Assembly: GCA_020543525.1 (NCBI GenBank)
Contig: JAHYIO010000039.1
Location: 1,736,001-1,800,000 of the forward strand
Length of the DNA stretch: 64,000 nucleotides
Direction of reading: 5' to 3'
From: Coriolopsis trogii
Lineage: Eukaryota; Basidiomycota; Agaricomycetes; Polyporales; Polyporaceae
Each line of letters opens with the position of its first letter. The first letter of the stretch is position 1. Below are positions 49,204-61,783 of this stretch, piece after piece. The notes under the pieces are model-generated. The model saw only the letters and a list, made by a program, of their open reading frames with translations. It was not told the origin of the DNA and did not search any database. A program made the position numbers and the translations under genes.

Positions 49204-50848
49204 ATGGCGTCAGACACTAAAAGATCGCTCGTCTACTTCGACATCACCATCGGTGGCCGCCCAGCTGGGCGGATAGTCATGCAACTCTTCAACGACGTCG
49301 TCCCCAAAACTGTCGAGAACTTCCGTACGTGGCGGCTCTGTAAACGTATATCGTGGGCAAAACGCTGAAGTTGTGCATGATGTCAGGCGCGCTATGTACG
49401 GGGGAAAAGGGTGTAGGCAAGGCTGGTAAGCCGTTGCACTACAAGGGCAGCACCTTCCACCGTGTCATCAAGGGGTGCGTACGAGCCGGCACCCTCTACT
49501 CGAGTTCTTACTGACATGCGTCCCTGTGAAGGTTCATGGTGCAGGGAGGGGACTTCACTGCTGGGAACGGGACGGGCGGAGAGTCTATCTACGGCGAGAA
49601 GTTCGAGGATGAGAACTTTGAGATGAAGCACTCGAAGCGTTTCCTTCTATCAATGGTCTGTCTCACTTTCTGGCATAGTTTCGTACCCGTACGAGCAAGC
49701 TACGGAGACTGACCTTGCAGTGGGCAGGCGAACGCAGGCGCGAACACGAACGGCTCCCAGTTCTTCATCACATGCAATCCGACGCCGCATCTAGACGGCA
49801 AGCACGTCGTCTTTGGAGAGGTCATCCGCGGCAAGTCTGTCGTCCGTGCGATTGAGAACACCGAAACTGCCAGCGGCGACGTTCCTGTCGAGCCCTGTGT
49901 GATCGCAGACTGTGGCGAGCTGTCGCCCGATGAGCTCACGCAGGAGCCCATGTCCGTGGATGGTGATGTTTATGAAGACTACCCGGAGGACCAGGACCCC
50001 ATAGATGGCCAGGATGTTGGCGAGAAACCGGAGTTGGCGCTCAAGATCGCGCGCGAGGTGCGGGAGGTGGGCAACAAGCTGTTCAAGGAGGGCAAATACG
50101 AAGACGCGCTGCACAAGTACCAAAGTACGTTACGCGTTCACTTGTCTGTCACTCTTCCCGTCCCCTCGTAGCGCTGTATGCGAACCGAGGGGTATACTTG
50201 AGACATTGGCTGACACTCGTTCTCCTTCTCCCCGTCAGAGGCCATTAGGTATATCGACTTCCACGTTGACCTGCCGGAGGGCGCACCGCCCGAGTTGAGG
50301 GACTCGTTTGACACGTTGCTCGCCCCGTTGCTGCTCAACTCTGCCCTCGCGGCGCTTCGCGCGGGTGGATCTGCGAACGCACGACTCGCGCTCCGTGTCA
50401 CGGATCGCGCGATCGCAGGGCTGGAATTGAACGACACGGACAAGGGTGAGTGCCTTGACTATATGCGGATTTAAACTTCTTGCATCTTCCCCGTCGACCC
50501 CGCGACGCGGTGTGTCAGCCACTTGGCGGTCAAGGCCAGGACAGTTCGCCGAACCCGCTCCCGTCCCCACATCCTGTCCATGACTTCGCCAAATATTCTC
50601 TGCTTTACGCCATCCCTTGCGGCGCACGTTATACTGACGCTCACGAAACCACAGCCAAAGCGCTGTACCGCCAAGGCCTCGCCCATGTCGTCATCAACGA
50701 GGACGACGAGGCAGAGGAAGCGCTGGCGAAGGCGCATGCGCTCGTCAAGGAGGACAAGGCGATCCTGAGCGAGCTGGAGAAGGTGCGCGGCCGGCTGCGG
50801 TCGAAGCGCGAGAAGGAGAAGAAGGCGTTCAAGAAGATGTTTGCATGA
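49204..50848 (+). CDS. Cyclophilin-40 type peptidyl-prolyl isomerase with TPR domain
   Basis: Hsp90 co-chaperone of the Cyp40/Cpr6/Cpr7 type. ATG 49204 gives [20 protein letters not shown]. The cyclophilin domain is complete: [40 protein letters not shown] (catalytic Arg in FHRVI, plus the MQGGDF-type block), [33 protein letters not shown] (Trp of human CypA is His here, as in other Cyp40 proteins). Then an acidic linker ([20 protein letters not shown]) and three TPR-like repeats beginning [20 protein letters not shown] and including [20 protein letters not shown]. The C-terminus is Lys-rich ([14 protein letters not shown]), fitting the calmodulin-like end of Cyp40. Introns after ENF, after IKG, after LLSM, and in the TPR part. 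It ends at 50848. Confidence 0.95.
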
Positions 50849-51050
50849 CGGCAGCGCACGAAGGACAGATGGGAAAAGCAGAATGGGACTTGCAGTGTAC
50901 ACTTATTTTCTTGTAGCATCCAATATAATCACGGCGTCGCACGTCCTATTACCCTGGCATCACTGCTCCGTCGCGGCCGCCGAACTGCGTAGGTGCGAGT
51001 AACGGCCACGCGGATCCGCATGGGGTGGGTGTATTGGTACATGGTGGACT

Positions 51051-51554
51051 TCAAGACTTGTCGGGCACAGGGAACTCGTGGCCGGTGACGGTCTTGTACT
51101 GGCGCCGGACAAAGTCGCTGATCTGCTCGTCCTTGAGCTGCTCCTGCGCGGACTCGTTGTTCTGCGGGCCCTGGCCCAGGAGGTGCTCCTGGACCCAGTC
51201 GATCGCTGTTCGTGCGTCGTCAGTCCTCGCGAACGTGTCCGTCGACGGCTACACACGGGACTCGGGAGGGAGGAGGGGAGGAATGAGAAGGTGGTTCGCA
51301 CGCACATTTGTCGAGCTTGTCCTCCTTGGCCTCTCCGGCCTTCCCTCCGCCCGCCATCTCGTTCAGCTGCCATGTCGGGCCGTCCGGACGTCGCGGTCAG
51401 CCTCTCTCGCGTTCACTTCACCGGAGATAGCACGAAGCGCGGTGTGCAGGAGGCGCGGACTGACCTTGTTGCCCAACCCGCTGAAGAAGCCGCCCGACTC
51501 CTGCTTGTCTTCGGCCGCGGTCTCCTCGCCGCGGCGCTCGTGTTCCTGGGTCAT
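51051..51554 (-). CDS. Small hydrophilic conserved-type protein, 101 aa
   Basis: Exons 51554-51465, 51366-51306 and 51205-51051 give 306 nt with GT-AG junctions. The sequence starts MTQEHERRGEETAAEDKQES, has GGFFSGLGNKLNEMAGGGKA, then DKLDKSIDWVQEHLLGQGPQ, and ends EQISDFVRRQYKTVTGHEFP followed by VPDKS. It is highly charged, with no membrane part or signal, and two amphipathic helices. The look is that of small fungal stress-type proteins that share a GLGxKLN and a DFVRxQYK segment, but I cannot name the family with confidence. It converges on the cyclophilin gene, with 202 nt between the stops. Confidence 0.72.
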
Positions 51555-52233
51555 GGTGGTAGCAAACGGTGTGGCAAGTAGAGTGTGGTGGTGGTGGTGG
51601 GGAGGGAGGGAATGAGCGAAAGCCTGATAGTTATCAGATCATCGTATTATGTACTGCAGCACCAGTGCTGTCAGTGGCAACGGGCTACGGAGCGAAGGGT
51701 GGTGCTGTGCAGTGGTGCGCACGCCAAGGCAGTCTACTGCATCAACCGGGATGGCATCGACTCCCTATGGTCCGAGCGTCGTCACCAGGCTGCGTGCAGC
51801 GTCCCTCAGTCAGGCGTGCAGGACGCTGTTTCTGAAGGTGCTAGGGTGTGATTATGATGTCACTCTGGCAGAAAGCGAGTGCCGGAGATGGAATGTGGTT
51901 GGAGGATGAGTGGTTAAGCTTGTGCCTGGTGCCAACGGGTTGACACTGGGAGGAGCGGCGGTACCGGTGCAGGACAGACGAAAGGAATGCTTGACGCAGT
52001 GAATGGGCCCGGGCGCGTCAGTCAGCTTCGATGGCATACCACCTTCTCGGTGTCGGACAGTAGGCAGTGCCGAACACGAAGCTACGCGACCAGAATCTAT
52101 TGAAGTCCGTGCAAAAACTGTCCTGGACGTGACGCTTTAGAGACGGAAACACACTCTATTCGACCCATGACCGTGACACGGCCGCTGCCCGCTGCCCGCC
52201 CTCGAACGCAGATGCTCCGAAGTTGGAACGGTC
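51555..52233. other. Intergenic, no supported gene
   Basis: 680 nt between two minus-strand genes: promoter of the small hydrophilic protein (with a GTGGTGGTGGTGG run at about 51587) and 3' UTR of the secreted-protein gene. Confidence 0.5.
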
Positions 52234-53600
52234 TCAGAGGACGGTCTCGTTCTCGCTGAAGATCATGTACTGTGCGATCCGAGTCCCATGTCAGCACGGA
52301 CCTTGTCCAAAGCCGGATGGAGAACACCGGCGACGACGCGCGGTGGTACGTACCGCTTCGACAGCACCCAGCGTCACCGATTTGAACTTGTCGATGTCTC
52401 CGGTCACGTAGAGCCAGCCGCCTGCTCTGCCGAGATACTGCGGCTCGACGACGGCTGTGCGCAGCGCGACGCAAGGACGAAGCAGATGGGCAGATGGCGA
52501 TTATGGTGGAGGAGAAGAAGGGGCGCGGCGATCAGCGTTTCCGGCTCTCGCGAAGCAAAAGGGGACTCGGTGGAACACGTACTTCCGTCGGGGTTCACCC
52601 AGTGCACGCTGATCTTGCCCGTAGCGTCGATCGTGAACTGCAGCGAGGCGGTCGCAGGGTCAGCAATGAACGACAAACTCGAAGTCGCACTCACGATGTT
52701 CGTCTGCGTCCATGCCGCATACTGGGCTGTGGGTTCAGAAGAGAGGAGATTCATGGCCATCGATCAGTCAACGTGTGCTCATCCTGGAGAGAGCATGAGA
52801 GACGGACGCTCCCTGGATGCCATGCCAATGACGGCGGATCGATACGAGCCGCTGGTAGCGCATGTCGTGTCAGTGCCGCGCAGACGGCGGAGTTGAGCTT
52901 CTGGATAGGAAGTGTGCAAGACTCACACGGCCAGAGTGGGGCTGCCCCCCGCGCCGAACCCGATGAGCTGGTCCGTCTGGGTGATTCGTGAGCATGGGAA
53001 GGACTATAGAGAGAGATGGCTACGTACGCCGCGGGAGATGGGGATACGGGTGTCGTATGAATCCGGCATGACGAACGACATCTGGGCAGCGCTGGCGGCC
53101 GAGGTCACCACGTTCCCGTCTGCATTGATGTACCCAAGGCGGGTCCCGGTGGTGGACCAGACACCGATGGTGCCGTAGATTCTGCAACAAAGCACACGTT
53201 GGCATTCAGCGGGTCACGACGTTGCGAGCGGTCGCGATCAAGCAGAGACTGCGTATCGTTTCACTCACACATCACCAGCCCGCCCAGAGGGGACTGCACG
53301 GGGTGCGTCTAGCGGCCGAGCGACGATTGCGGGTCAGTGAGGGCGAGACGACGGGAGGGATCACGGATACGCACTCGTGCTCGTCCCTTTGTAAAGCCTC
53401 CTGGGGCGAGCAGGACCCTCTCCCCGCGCGAAGCGTTCTGCGTTCGACGTCCGGGTGCCGCCGAAGGCACGGCGGGCTGCTGCTCTTTCGGCGCGTGAGA
53501 CGATCCCGGTCGCTACAGCCTCGGTCGGGGCAGCTTGGAATATGATGGTCAAGCTGAGGAGGGCTAGAAACGCGAACGCAAAGGAGGCGATGCGGGCCAT
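52234..53600 (-). CDS. Secreted protein of unknown function with pro-region
   Basis: ATG 53598-53600 gives a classic signal peptide (MARIASFAFAFLALLSLTII, then FQAAPTEAVA). Next is an Arg/Ala-rich stretch (SRAERAAARRAFGG, ARPRRLYKGTST) with dibasic sites that could be cut by a kexin-type protease. Six or more short exons follow: APRAVPSGRAGDV, YGTIGVWSTTGTRLGYINAD (about 53175), SFVMPDSYDTRIPISRG, LIGFGAGGSPTLAV (about 52950), AQYAAWTQTNIVSATSSLSF (about 52720), FTIDATGKISVHWVNPDG, YLGRAGGWLYVTGDIDKFKS (about 52440) and the last exon YMIFSENETVL ending TGA 52234-52236. The body is rich in Gly, Thr, Ser and aromatic residues and probably all beta. No catalytic motif is seen; a cell-wall, lectin-like or effector role is possible but not shown. 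Confidence 0.65.
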
Positions 53601-55245
53601 GGCGGACGTGCAAGTGCAAGGGTGGGCGATGGGACAGCAGAGAAGGAGCGGATGTGGACGGAATCCACGAAGGAGGCGAGTGCTTCGCCCCCGATACTTG
53701 TATTGAAATTGAGGAGGTCCAGGCGAAGAACAATGCACGACTCGGTGCCTGAAGGACGTCTAGGACGCCTGCGGGGCCGCGTATGCACGATGCGAGTGGT
53801 CAAACCATTCATGGATACAACCTATCGATTGCTAGAAAGATGGGTGAACGTTTGTGCGTAGCATGGAGCAACCTGGACTCACGGAGATACAAAGGGGCGG
53901 GTTGGGCTAGTCATCCGAAAATGACGGACGCCACCGAGATGTCATATGTGGCGGTGTCAATATACCAAGGCTAGGGCCTTAGCCTGACGTGGTGGAGCGA
54001 GTTTCCCAGTAGAACACAGGGCACAGACTGGTATTCAGTCCAAAGCCCAAGAAGGGTGACGCGAATACAGGAAGAACGCATGAGTCGATAGTCGTGCAAA
54101 AAGGAGGCGTGTGCCCTCTATTCGTTGAGTCATGATCGAGAGAGGAGGGGGCATACACGTTCACAACGTTTTCAGCTTCAACAGTCTGCAGAACGTCCCG
54201 GACAGGCAAATTGTGATCGGCTCCATTGTGGTCCTGATATAGACTCGGAAGCAGTCAAGCTCGCCGTTAACGTTTCGGATGAACCAAGGGTACGTCGGAG
54301 CGTCCTGTCCGGTGGACGATGATGCCTGTGCAACTAGTAACTCGATTTTTTTTCGACATCAGTACGCGTATGCAGGTCGATAGAGGAGATGACATGCCGG
54401 TCTGTAGAACCTCTGGCTGAGGCTCTTGCATAGTTTTTCGCTACTAACGCAGCCATGTTGAGCGACATCTGGCATGTCCCTCCAGGGTTTCCACCGTCGT
54501 TGCAGGCACGCGTGTTGTCGACGTCGTTCTCACCCAGTTTGTAGGTCAATCGTCTGGAGGCATGGGTAGCTATGTTCCGGTCCCTGGTACTGGTGTTGTC
54601 GAGGTTCAAGTGAAGAATGGTCAGACCGGCGAGGAACTCAAGTTTAAGACGCGTCTGGTCACATGCACGTGACCTGGCGTGATGTCACTCAGTCTTTCGG
54701 GCAGGCTCGGATCCTCACGTCGCGGACTCGTCTCGCCGCGCTTGACTCACGACCGGGTGGCCTACAGCAGCCGCTCCCACTGTCCACGCCTTTGGCCGTA
54801 GAGAGCACGAGCCCAGGTTCGCACTCTCCCTCTCGCTTGTCACGTATATGTTTCGACTTTGCTCCGCTCTTCTTGCGCCCACCCACGGCGGGGCCTCCAG
54901 CGACTTGGACGCACCTCCACACAGCGACCTCGTCACACACGACTGGCACGACAGTCTTCTTACCAGGCTTACTAGCACTTCCCGTCATAGATGGCAACAC
55001 ATCTGGCAACCTCGACATCTAGAGCCGCCGTGCAAGGCGCGTAAGAGTCGTAATACAGTGTAGTAGTGCATCCAAGTCCGGAAGCACAGACTACAGCACA
55101 GCTTGCAACACAACATCGTACTCCGAAGCAGGATTGTATAGTACATGACGAACGCTGATTCTCAGGAGTAGCTATCCTACACAACCGTGAGCTTTCGATA
55201 GTAGTACACGATCCTGTGCCGGATATACTGTAACAGAGAATGTCT
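53601..55245. other. Intergenic, no supported gene
   Basis: 1.6 kb. A basic minus-strand frame at 54984-54689 (MTGSASKPGKKTVVPVVCDE) is open but has no supporting exons. Nothing else is seen. Confidence 0.4.
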
Positions 55246-57847
55246 CTAGGACTTCGACACCAGTTTGGACTCAGCGGACTGTACAATGTGACGGAACTGG
55301 TAGAAAAACACAGGTCCTTTGACAGCGGCCGCCATCACCGTCTCGCCGTCTTCGGAGAAGACCACGCGTCGGAGATCGGTATCAAGGGATGCTGTCCCGA
55401 GGTGGAGCCTCGTAATGTGCATCCAGTCTTCCGTCCGGTATACGCTTGTCGAGGAGTGAGCAGCGACAAGGAGATGTTTGCCCGACGTCGAGAACCACGC
55501 GTCTCGGCCTTCAGTCGAAAACAGCTTCACGAGACGACGCGGTGGACCGGGGCCCGCGCCATCGCCAGAGGGAAAGGTTTGGGTGGAGAATACTGTCACA
55601 TCTCCGACGGAGTCCCGACCAATAGCAACCATGCTTCGGTCGGGAGAGATGCTGAGAAGGGTCATTCTGCCCGAATCGAGAGGACCGGGGAAAGATTGGT
55701 TATCGAGTGAGATTCGATGGGGCTCCGCGTCTCCACTTGCAGTGGTCATATGCGTGAGGTCCCAGAGGTATAGAGTGGAGCATTGGGGACAGAGGAACAC
55801 AAGACTGTCATCGCCATGAAGGAAAGCAGTATTGTGTGCGTGGGCAGGGCAGTGATGATCGGTCGAAGTAGACGATGAGCTTTTGAAGCAACGTGATATC
55901 AGTTTCAGGTGCCGTTGGCCAGTGTACGTGTCCAGCATGAATAATATGGCCTTGTCTGAACACAGGAGCCAACGTCTGTTGGGAGATACCCGGAAACCTG
56001 TCCTGGAACCATACCCCGGGCCGCCGGACAAGAGCGAGGCCCTTCCGCTACCGTGCACAACAGTCCGGTAGCGACATGTGTACGTTGTCGAGTCCCAGAT
56101 AGCTATCACCAAAGGCACAAGGCGGCGATCAAGCATTTCCTGCGCACTCAGAACCACCGCAATAGTGCCACTTGTTCCCCATACGATGGTCATGGCCTGA
56201 TCCTGTGTGACGGTAGGAGGGAGCAATGTCGCGCTTCCGTGGGGACTTGGAGCCTCTGTACTGTCAAGGGTGGCGACAAGCTTGTTTGTCTCGAGGTCCC
56301 AGATGATGACGCAGATATGAGAAGATGCACCCCTCACCCGCAGGCCAGGACGTGCGCATAGCCGACCATCTGGAGAGAAGGCATGTGACGCCAGGTAGAT
56401 TTCAGCGTAATCGACATATCGGTCCCACTGAGCGCTGGCGCTGCCTGTGAGACAATTCCAGAGGGTCGTGAAGGAGTAAGAAGAGCTTATTGCCCATCGG
56501 GAGTTGGGCGATATGCAGAGGGAAATGATCTCCTCGTTATAACTCTTGTTCAGCTGTGCATTGCCTGCTGAAACTGAGTATCAATGCTCTGATGCTCTCT
56601 GAGAGTACCACATACCGTCGGTGTACTCCACGCTAAGGCTCTTTCTCTGATAGAGAATAGGGAACCAGGATGATAGATCAAGCATCCAACTTCGTGCAGC
56701 GTGCCGGCTAGCTTCGGGAAGGGTGATGACGAGCGACCGAAAGAGGGAATGCAGAGAAGAGCATCTTCCAGGTTCCGAAACGTGTTCCGATAGATGTGAA
56801 GTAACTTGGAAAAGCGCAATGCAGTGACTGGGTTAAATCTGAAGCGGATGACTGCGATATTCGGGAAGTGGTTGTCTCGGAGACACTGTGTGGCAAAGTG
56901 TACTATCGGGATCTCATCCTCCAGGCGTTCTTCAATTAATGATAGGGTGTGCAGGGTGCCGTAAAGGGGGGTATCAATAGAGATTGGTAGTGGTGACAGA
57001 CGCGCTGTGTACAAAAGGAGGGGAAAATCAGCTTCGCCAATGCACAACAGTCTTCGCTTACTCGTGTCATCGCTGAAGCGTGGGCGTGTGAGCGTCAAAG
57101 CTTCCAAAGTGTTGTGAGTAGCACGTATCAGCTCGTGGACCAACATCCCGTCGCAAAACTTCTGCTCATACTCAATCAGATCTACAAGGCTTAGCGGAGG
57201 AATCGGAAGTAGCTGCTTACCATCTCCAAAGATGACAGACGCAGATTGCAGGCGGGGGTACTCGAGACGTTCGGGCTTGTGACGTATAAGTTCACAGAGT
57301 GCAGAAGCAGGATACGTAGAGAGGGGAGATGAGAAAGAAAGTCCAGAGCTTGAGAGGAGGATGTAAAATGCGTAGAACGGAGAAAGAGTGTGTGCATGGA
57401 TGTGTATTGAGAGAGACAAGACCCGGCTACTCTGTCTGGCCATGAAGATGACCCGACCGCTACAAAATCGAGTGTCCAGGAGCGTACGTTGGGTATCTCG
57501 TGCAGAAGGACACTGAGCATCGTGTGAGCCAACCCTGGATCGGGGCGATAAGCCAACCCTGTCTCGGGGTGATGAGCCAATCCTGTATCAGGGCTATACC
57601 ACACAGAAGGATTGGTCGTCGCAACCCCCTCCACCAGGGCACGCAACCCCGGTGAGGACCGAAACGCCAGCAACAAGGACCGGAGTTGTGCCCAAGTGTG
57701 CACGCGCACGTTCCGGTAGAGGCGAAGACGGCTTCGATAGGTCCATGAGCGGCAGACAAGCGCACAGGCCGTGAGAGATGGAAAGTCGTCCCCGGTTGCG
57801 TCTATGACCAACTCGGAGAGCTCAATGGGGACCCTAGGCTGTAGCAT
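55246..57847 (-). CDS. F-box protein with WD40-like C-terminal half, about 823 aa
   Basis: Three exons in phase 0: 57847-57221, 57161-56616 and 56544-55246. The start MLQPRVPIELSELVIDATGD and CALVCRSWTYRSRLRLYRNV form the F-box head, which should bind Skp1. An 8-residue repeat sits at about residues 83-106 (DTGLAHHP, ETGLAYRP, DPGLAHTM). Leucine-rich segments follow (LDFLSHLPSLRILLLHSVNL; THNTLEALTLTRPRF). After the second intron (71 nt) the protein becomes repeat-like with blade signatures: SLCISPNSRWAISSSYSF then TTLWNCLTG, HAFSPDGRLCARPG, CVIIWDLETNKLVATLDS, TLYLWDLTHM, LLSISPDRSMVAIGRDSVGD and RRVVFSEDGETVMAAAVKGP, that is, about six WD40-like blades. It ends LVSKS at 55246. If a different acceptor in intron 2 is used, the F-box part ends soon after (AMHS), so the join is the key uncertain point. 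Confidence 0.7.
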
Positions 57848-58171
57848 GGTCGATGGTAGCGTAGAGAGTAAGGCTTAAGTTGAAGCTTGAGGCGACATCG
57901 ATCCCGAGGAGCCTCGTGAGATCGTGGCCGCACAGTACTGGCACTGGCAAAAACGAGCGCTTCTCCTAAGAAGCGCCAAGTATACTTGAGGGACCCAGGG
58001 ACCGCGAGAAATTACGCGTGAAGAACTCATTGGAATGAAAAATCCAAGATGAGGAGCCCAGGCCGCAATATGTACCGCGCCGAACATGGGCCGTCTGTGT
58101 GCGCGGCGAAAGCAATCATTGAACAAGTATCAAGTTCGTGTCTAGTCACAGGACGTGCATCAAGCGGGCGC
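57848..58171. other. Short intergenic gap
   Basis: 324 nt between the FAD-monooxygenase stop and the F-box/WD40 start, both on minus. It probably holds the promoter of the latter. No gene is seen. Confidence 0.5.
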
Positions 58172-60007
58172 TCAACTGAGGCTCTGCAACATCTCAGCAG
58201 CCCTCTCCTTGTCTCCCATAATGCTAGACTCCATGACCCAGGACATCAAAGCCGCGAGCTCGTCTCCGATCTTCGACAGCAACTCTTTCGGATACTGCCC
58301 CGCCGCGCTCTGCGCCTCCGTCACCTTCTCCCAGCCCACACTGTTGAGCTCGTACGCGTATCCGGTGAGCTCAGACCGGCGCTGGACGTCCTGGGAGAAG
58401 GGCCGGCGAATCGTGTCGTACACCTTCAGGGCTTCGGGCAAGTTGTTGAGCGTCACCGACGGGTGGCCGAATATCGTGGCGAGGATGAACCCGTCCTGCA
58501 CGCATGTCACTTGAGTAAGTATCACATCGGGACGTGCGGTTCTCCGCACCTCTATAGCCTGGCCTGCTCCCGAGCCCTGGTGCGGGGACATAGCATGCGC
58601 CTGCACAAGCAATTATCAGGCGCAGGTGACAGAGTCACTCATCCCAGAAACACGTACCGCATCACCTAACAGGACAACCCTGCCCCTGGTAGTGGTAGGG
58701 AGGACAGGCACAGCGTTGATAGCCCAAGCCGAGTTCCCTTCCATAGCCTGGTAGCGAACGGTGAAACGACCAGTTCAGTGCATCACGTCAAATGAGAGCG
58801 TGGGCCATTCCCACCTTCAGCAGGTCAACGAGCCCGGCCTCCCAACCGGTAAACTGCGAGGCCACCTCTTCCGCAGTGGCAGTACGGACCCACGCCCCCG
58901 GGTACTGAGTCCCCTTGCCTTCAGGGTTGTACACGAACGCGACCACGTTCACCATCTCCCCTCGAGAGACCGGATAGTGGACGATGTGCTGTGCACCGGA
59001 GCCCGTTAAGTCATAAGCACGAGGATTTGACCGGAGTTCGACACACCCTGTTCTTGCCGATCATCTGGTGGACATAACGTGTTGGATGAGCACCAGAACA
59101 AAGCGACGAAGCAGACGAGCAGTGACTCACGATCCGGGACGTGTGTGCGTCCTTGAATGCCGTCTTCTCCAGCTTGCTAGTGGGAACCAGACAGCGATAT
59201 GCCACCCAGCCAGTCCAGACGGGGTCGATCATGGTGCGCAGTCTCGACGCCTCCTCGCCATCGCCGCGCGCATCCGCCTCTTTTGCCATGTCGGTGAACA
59301 TGGTGCGCCGGACGGCGGATCGGATGCCATCGCACCCGACGAGGACGTCGCAGGTCGCGGTGCTCCCGTCCTTGAAGTTGAGAGTGATCTCTCCGTGCTC
59401 TCCGGAGGGCTCCGTGTACGAGGCGAGCCGCTTGGAGAAGTGGATCTTGTCCACCGCACGGAGATGCTTGGCGAGCAGCTTCTGCACGTCCGACCGGTGG
59501 GCGGTATGAACTGCATAGGACACGCCGGTCAGCTGTATGATGAGGAGGCGCTGGGCTGCCAGTGCTTGAGTTCGTACTCACTGCTCGCGGGAAGTTGGTG
59601 GAACTGGAACATTTCCGCTTCGTCGGCCTTGCAGAAGTGGACCGGCCGTGCTTCGCATCCATGTCAATACCATGCGAGCGAAACGAGGAGGCTGCATGGG
59701 GAAAGCGTACCGGAGCCATCGCCGATCCCGGTGATCTTGACCAGGTCGTCCTCGAGGTCGAGGTATCGGAAGACTTCGAGAATCCGCGGCCACATGCCAA
59801 TGCCCGCCCCGATCTCGGTGAGTTCTGTGGCGGACTCGTAGATGTCGACGTCTAGATCGGGGCTCTCTTTCTGCATGGAAAGAGCGAGGAGGAGGCCTCC
59901 CAAACCCGCTCCGCTGTGCAGCCATCAGTGGTCGTTTTTGAACAAATGCGACAATTGCTGGCGTACACGATGGCAACGCGAAACTTGCTAGGATTGGAAG
60001 AAGCCAT
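58172..60007 (-). CDS. FAD-dependent class A monooxygenase (salicylate hydroxylase-like)
   Basis: Single-component NAD(P)H flavoprotein hydroxylase. ATG 60005-60007 gives MASSNPSKFRVAIV; after a first intron it reads GAGLGGLLLALSMQKESPDL, the GxGxxG FAD-binding loop, followed by DVDIYESATELTEIGAGIGM and WPRILEVFRYLDLEDDL. The middle holds CDVLVGCDGIRSAVRRTMF, the DG motif. Near the C-terminus an intron splits the GD motif: LLGDA joins AHAMSPHQGSGAGQAIE (about 58660-58560), the pattern of aromatic-ring hydroxylases. The end is ERAAEMLQSLS at 58172. All three cofactor motifs are intact, so it should be active. The substrate is not told by sequence; phenolic acids from lignin or xenobiotics are typical. 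No obvious partner gene lies beside it. Confidence 0.88.
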
Positions 60008-61783
60008 CGCTGTCTGTATGTAGAAGTTGAGTATGAGAGGTCAAGGAAGTCGCGAATAGTAGCTGGCTACGACGTGTCCAGTCGACCACTGCTTTTAAAC
60101 CCAAGAAGAACTTCAGACTCCACTCCCTACAAAGGACTTGTGGACTCACGATCCGTGCGACTATCCGACGTCACACCATGTGCAAGCGGTCGGATCGGTT
60201 GACTGTATCATTAGACGTTCGTAAGCCAGAGCCCTTTCGCGTCGCGCGGCCTGTACATCCCAGTGACAGTGTCCTTCGCGTCCTCGAGGCCGGTTGCTCA
60301 GCACCCAGTGCTGTAATGTGCTAGAGCCGAGAACTTGTGCATACGTTCGGGCGTTATCAGACGGCGCGAGAACTGGGGGAGGGCCATTGTTGACCCGACC
60401 TCGCAGCTCGTTCGAGGCTCTGCCGGTTCTAATGCCAGCGCCGTATCAGCATCGCGAAGAAGCTGAGGAACTGACTTGGGCGATGGGAACGTATCGCTCA
60501 GGAGGACCGGCATATTCCCCTGCAACGCCTTCGTATTCCACAACGAAGGAAGACCCTTGGTGTGCAATCTACGCGGAATGGCCGTTCCCAACGCGGACCG
60601 CTACTCCATGGCATTCCTGCGGTGCTCGCACATGCTGCGTCATTGCCACTCGGACCCGCCCTGACCCGTGCCAGGGTGCGCAAAAATAAAGCTGACACAC
60701 GCCGCAATGGAGGCAGAGCGGTACAAGCATGAGAGTTCGAGTCGATTCGGGACAAGCTATAAAGTAAGCGTCACCAACCTCCTTTGAATTGAACGACTGA
60801 CTCACCCGCAGTGCGACCCCGTCGGTTGGAAGCCGACTGACTGTACGTCATCGCATCGCTTGCAGGTCATCGTCCGACGGCAGCTTCTTGAAGGTTCGAA
60901 GCGGTGTAGCCATGTGGGTTTGCGACTACAGCTTAAGACTGGCGGTGACTACTTAGCTCTGAGCTCGAGCGTATCTGCGCCCGTCTTTGGTATCTAGCCG
61001 AAGAGCTAACTGACATGGACGACCTCTTGCGTCTCAAGACTAGGTTTGTCGTCAGGACTCGATATTTTCAGGGACGGCGCACACTGAAGAGCGTTGACGC
61101 CTCTACACATCTCATTGCAACGCGCACGAGAATAGTTATTGGATCCACTCTCCAGAGCCTCCTAGTCATCACGTCCGTCAGAGGTAATAATCTTCCACAG
61201 TGTGAGAGATACCGCACCAATTTCTGTTCCAGGAGAACCGTAGAGGTAGCCGCAAGAAAAAGCAAGCAATGTTGAGCGTTAAACCACTATGGATAACTGG
61301 GAAGGTCTCTACACGGAGGAGGGAAAGGTGCACGTACGGTCGTCGTGTTTGTGGCCCTGGGAGAGCACATCAGCAGCGCCCGTTGCGACCTCCGAGCTCG
61401 TCCCAAACGTAAAAAAATATTTCCTGTCGCAGTATGCGCATTTCTAATCAGTAGCTAGAAGGTTCCTTGAGCGGGTACTTTCATATGCAGACTAAATACA
61501 GCCAGGACACTTAGAACGATCGAGGAGAGGTGGTGGAAGGCAGAAAAGTGGTTGGTGCGGGCGGACTGAGTCTGGTCTGGGCGTCTGGACAGATGATCAC
61601 GTGCGCTTTTGTGCCACGGCATTCCGCGGCATCCACAGTGGCGACGGACTTGGCGCGAGCACTTCAACTTGCTGTTGAACACCATCATCATCTTCGAGTC
61701 TTGCTTAATTTGATCCTTTTCTGACTCTGCTGCAGGATTTCTAACTCAACGTAACATATGCCATTCTGAACAACGACATACAG
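60008..61783. other. Intergenic, no supported gene
   Basis: 1.8 kb between the divergent monooxygenase and C2H2 genes. Short open frames on both strands, no motifs, no repeats seen. Confidence 0.45.

Noticed and set aside
54689..54984. Open frame on minus starting MTGSASKPGKKTVVPVVCDE, basic
   Set aside because: Single short frame with no supporting exon, no motif I recognise, and Arg/Gly-rich composition expected of GC-rich shadow frames.
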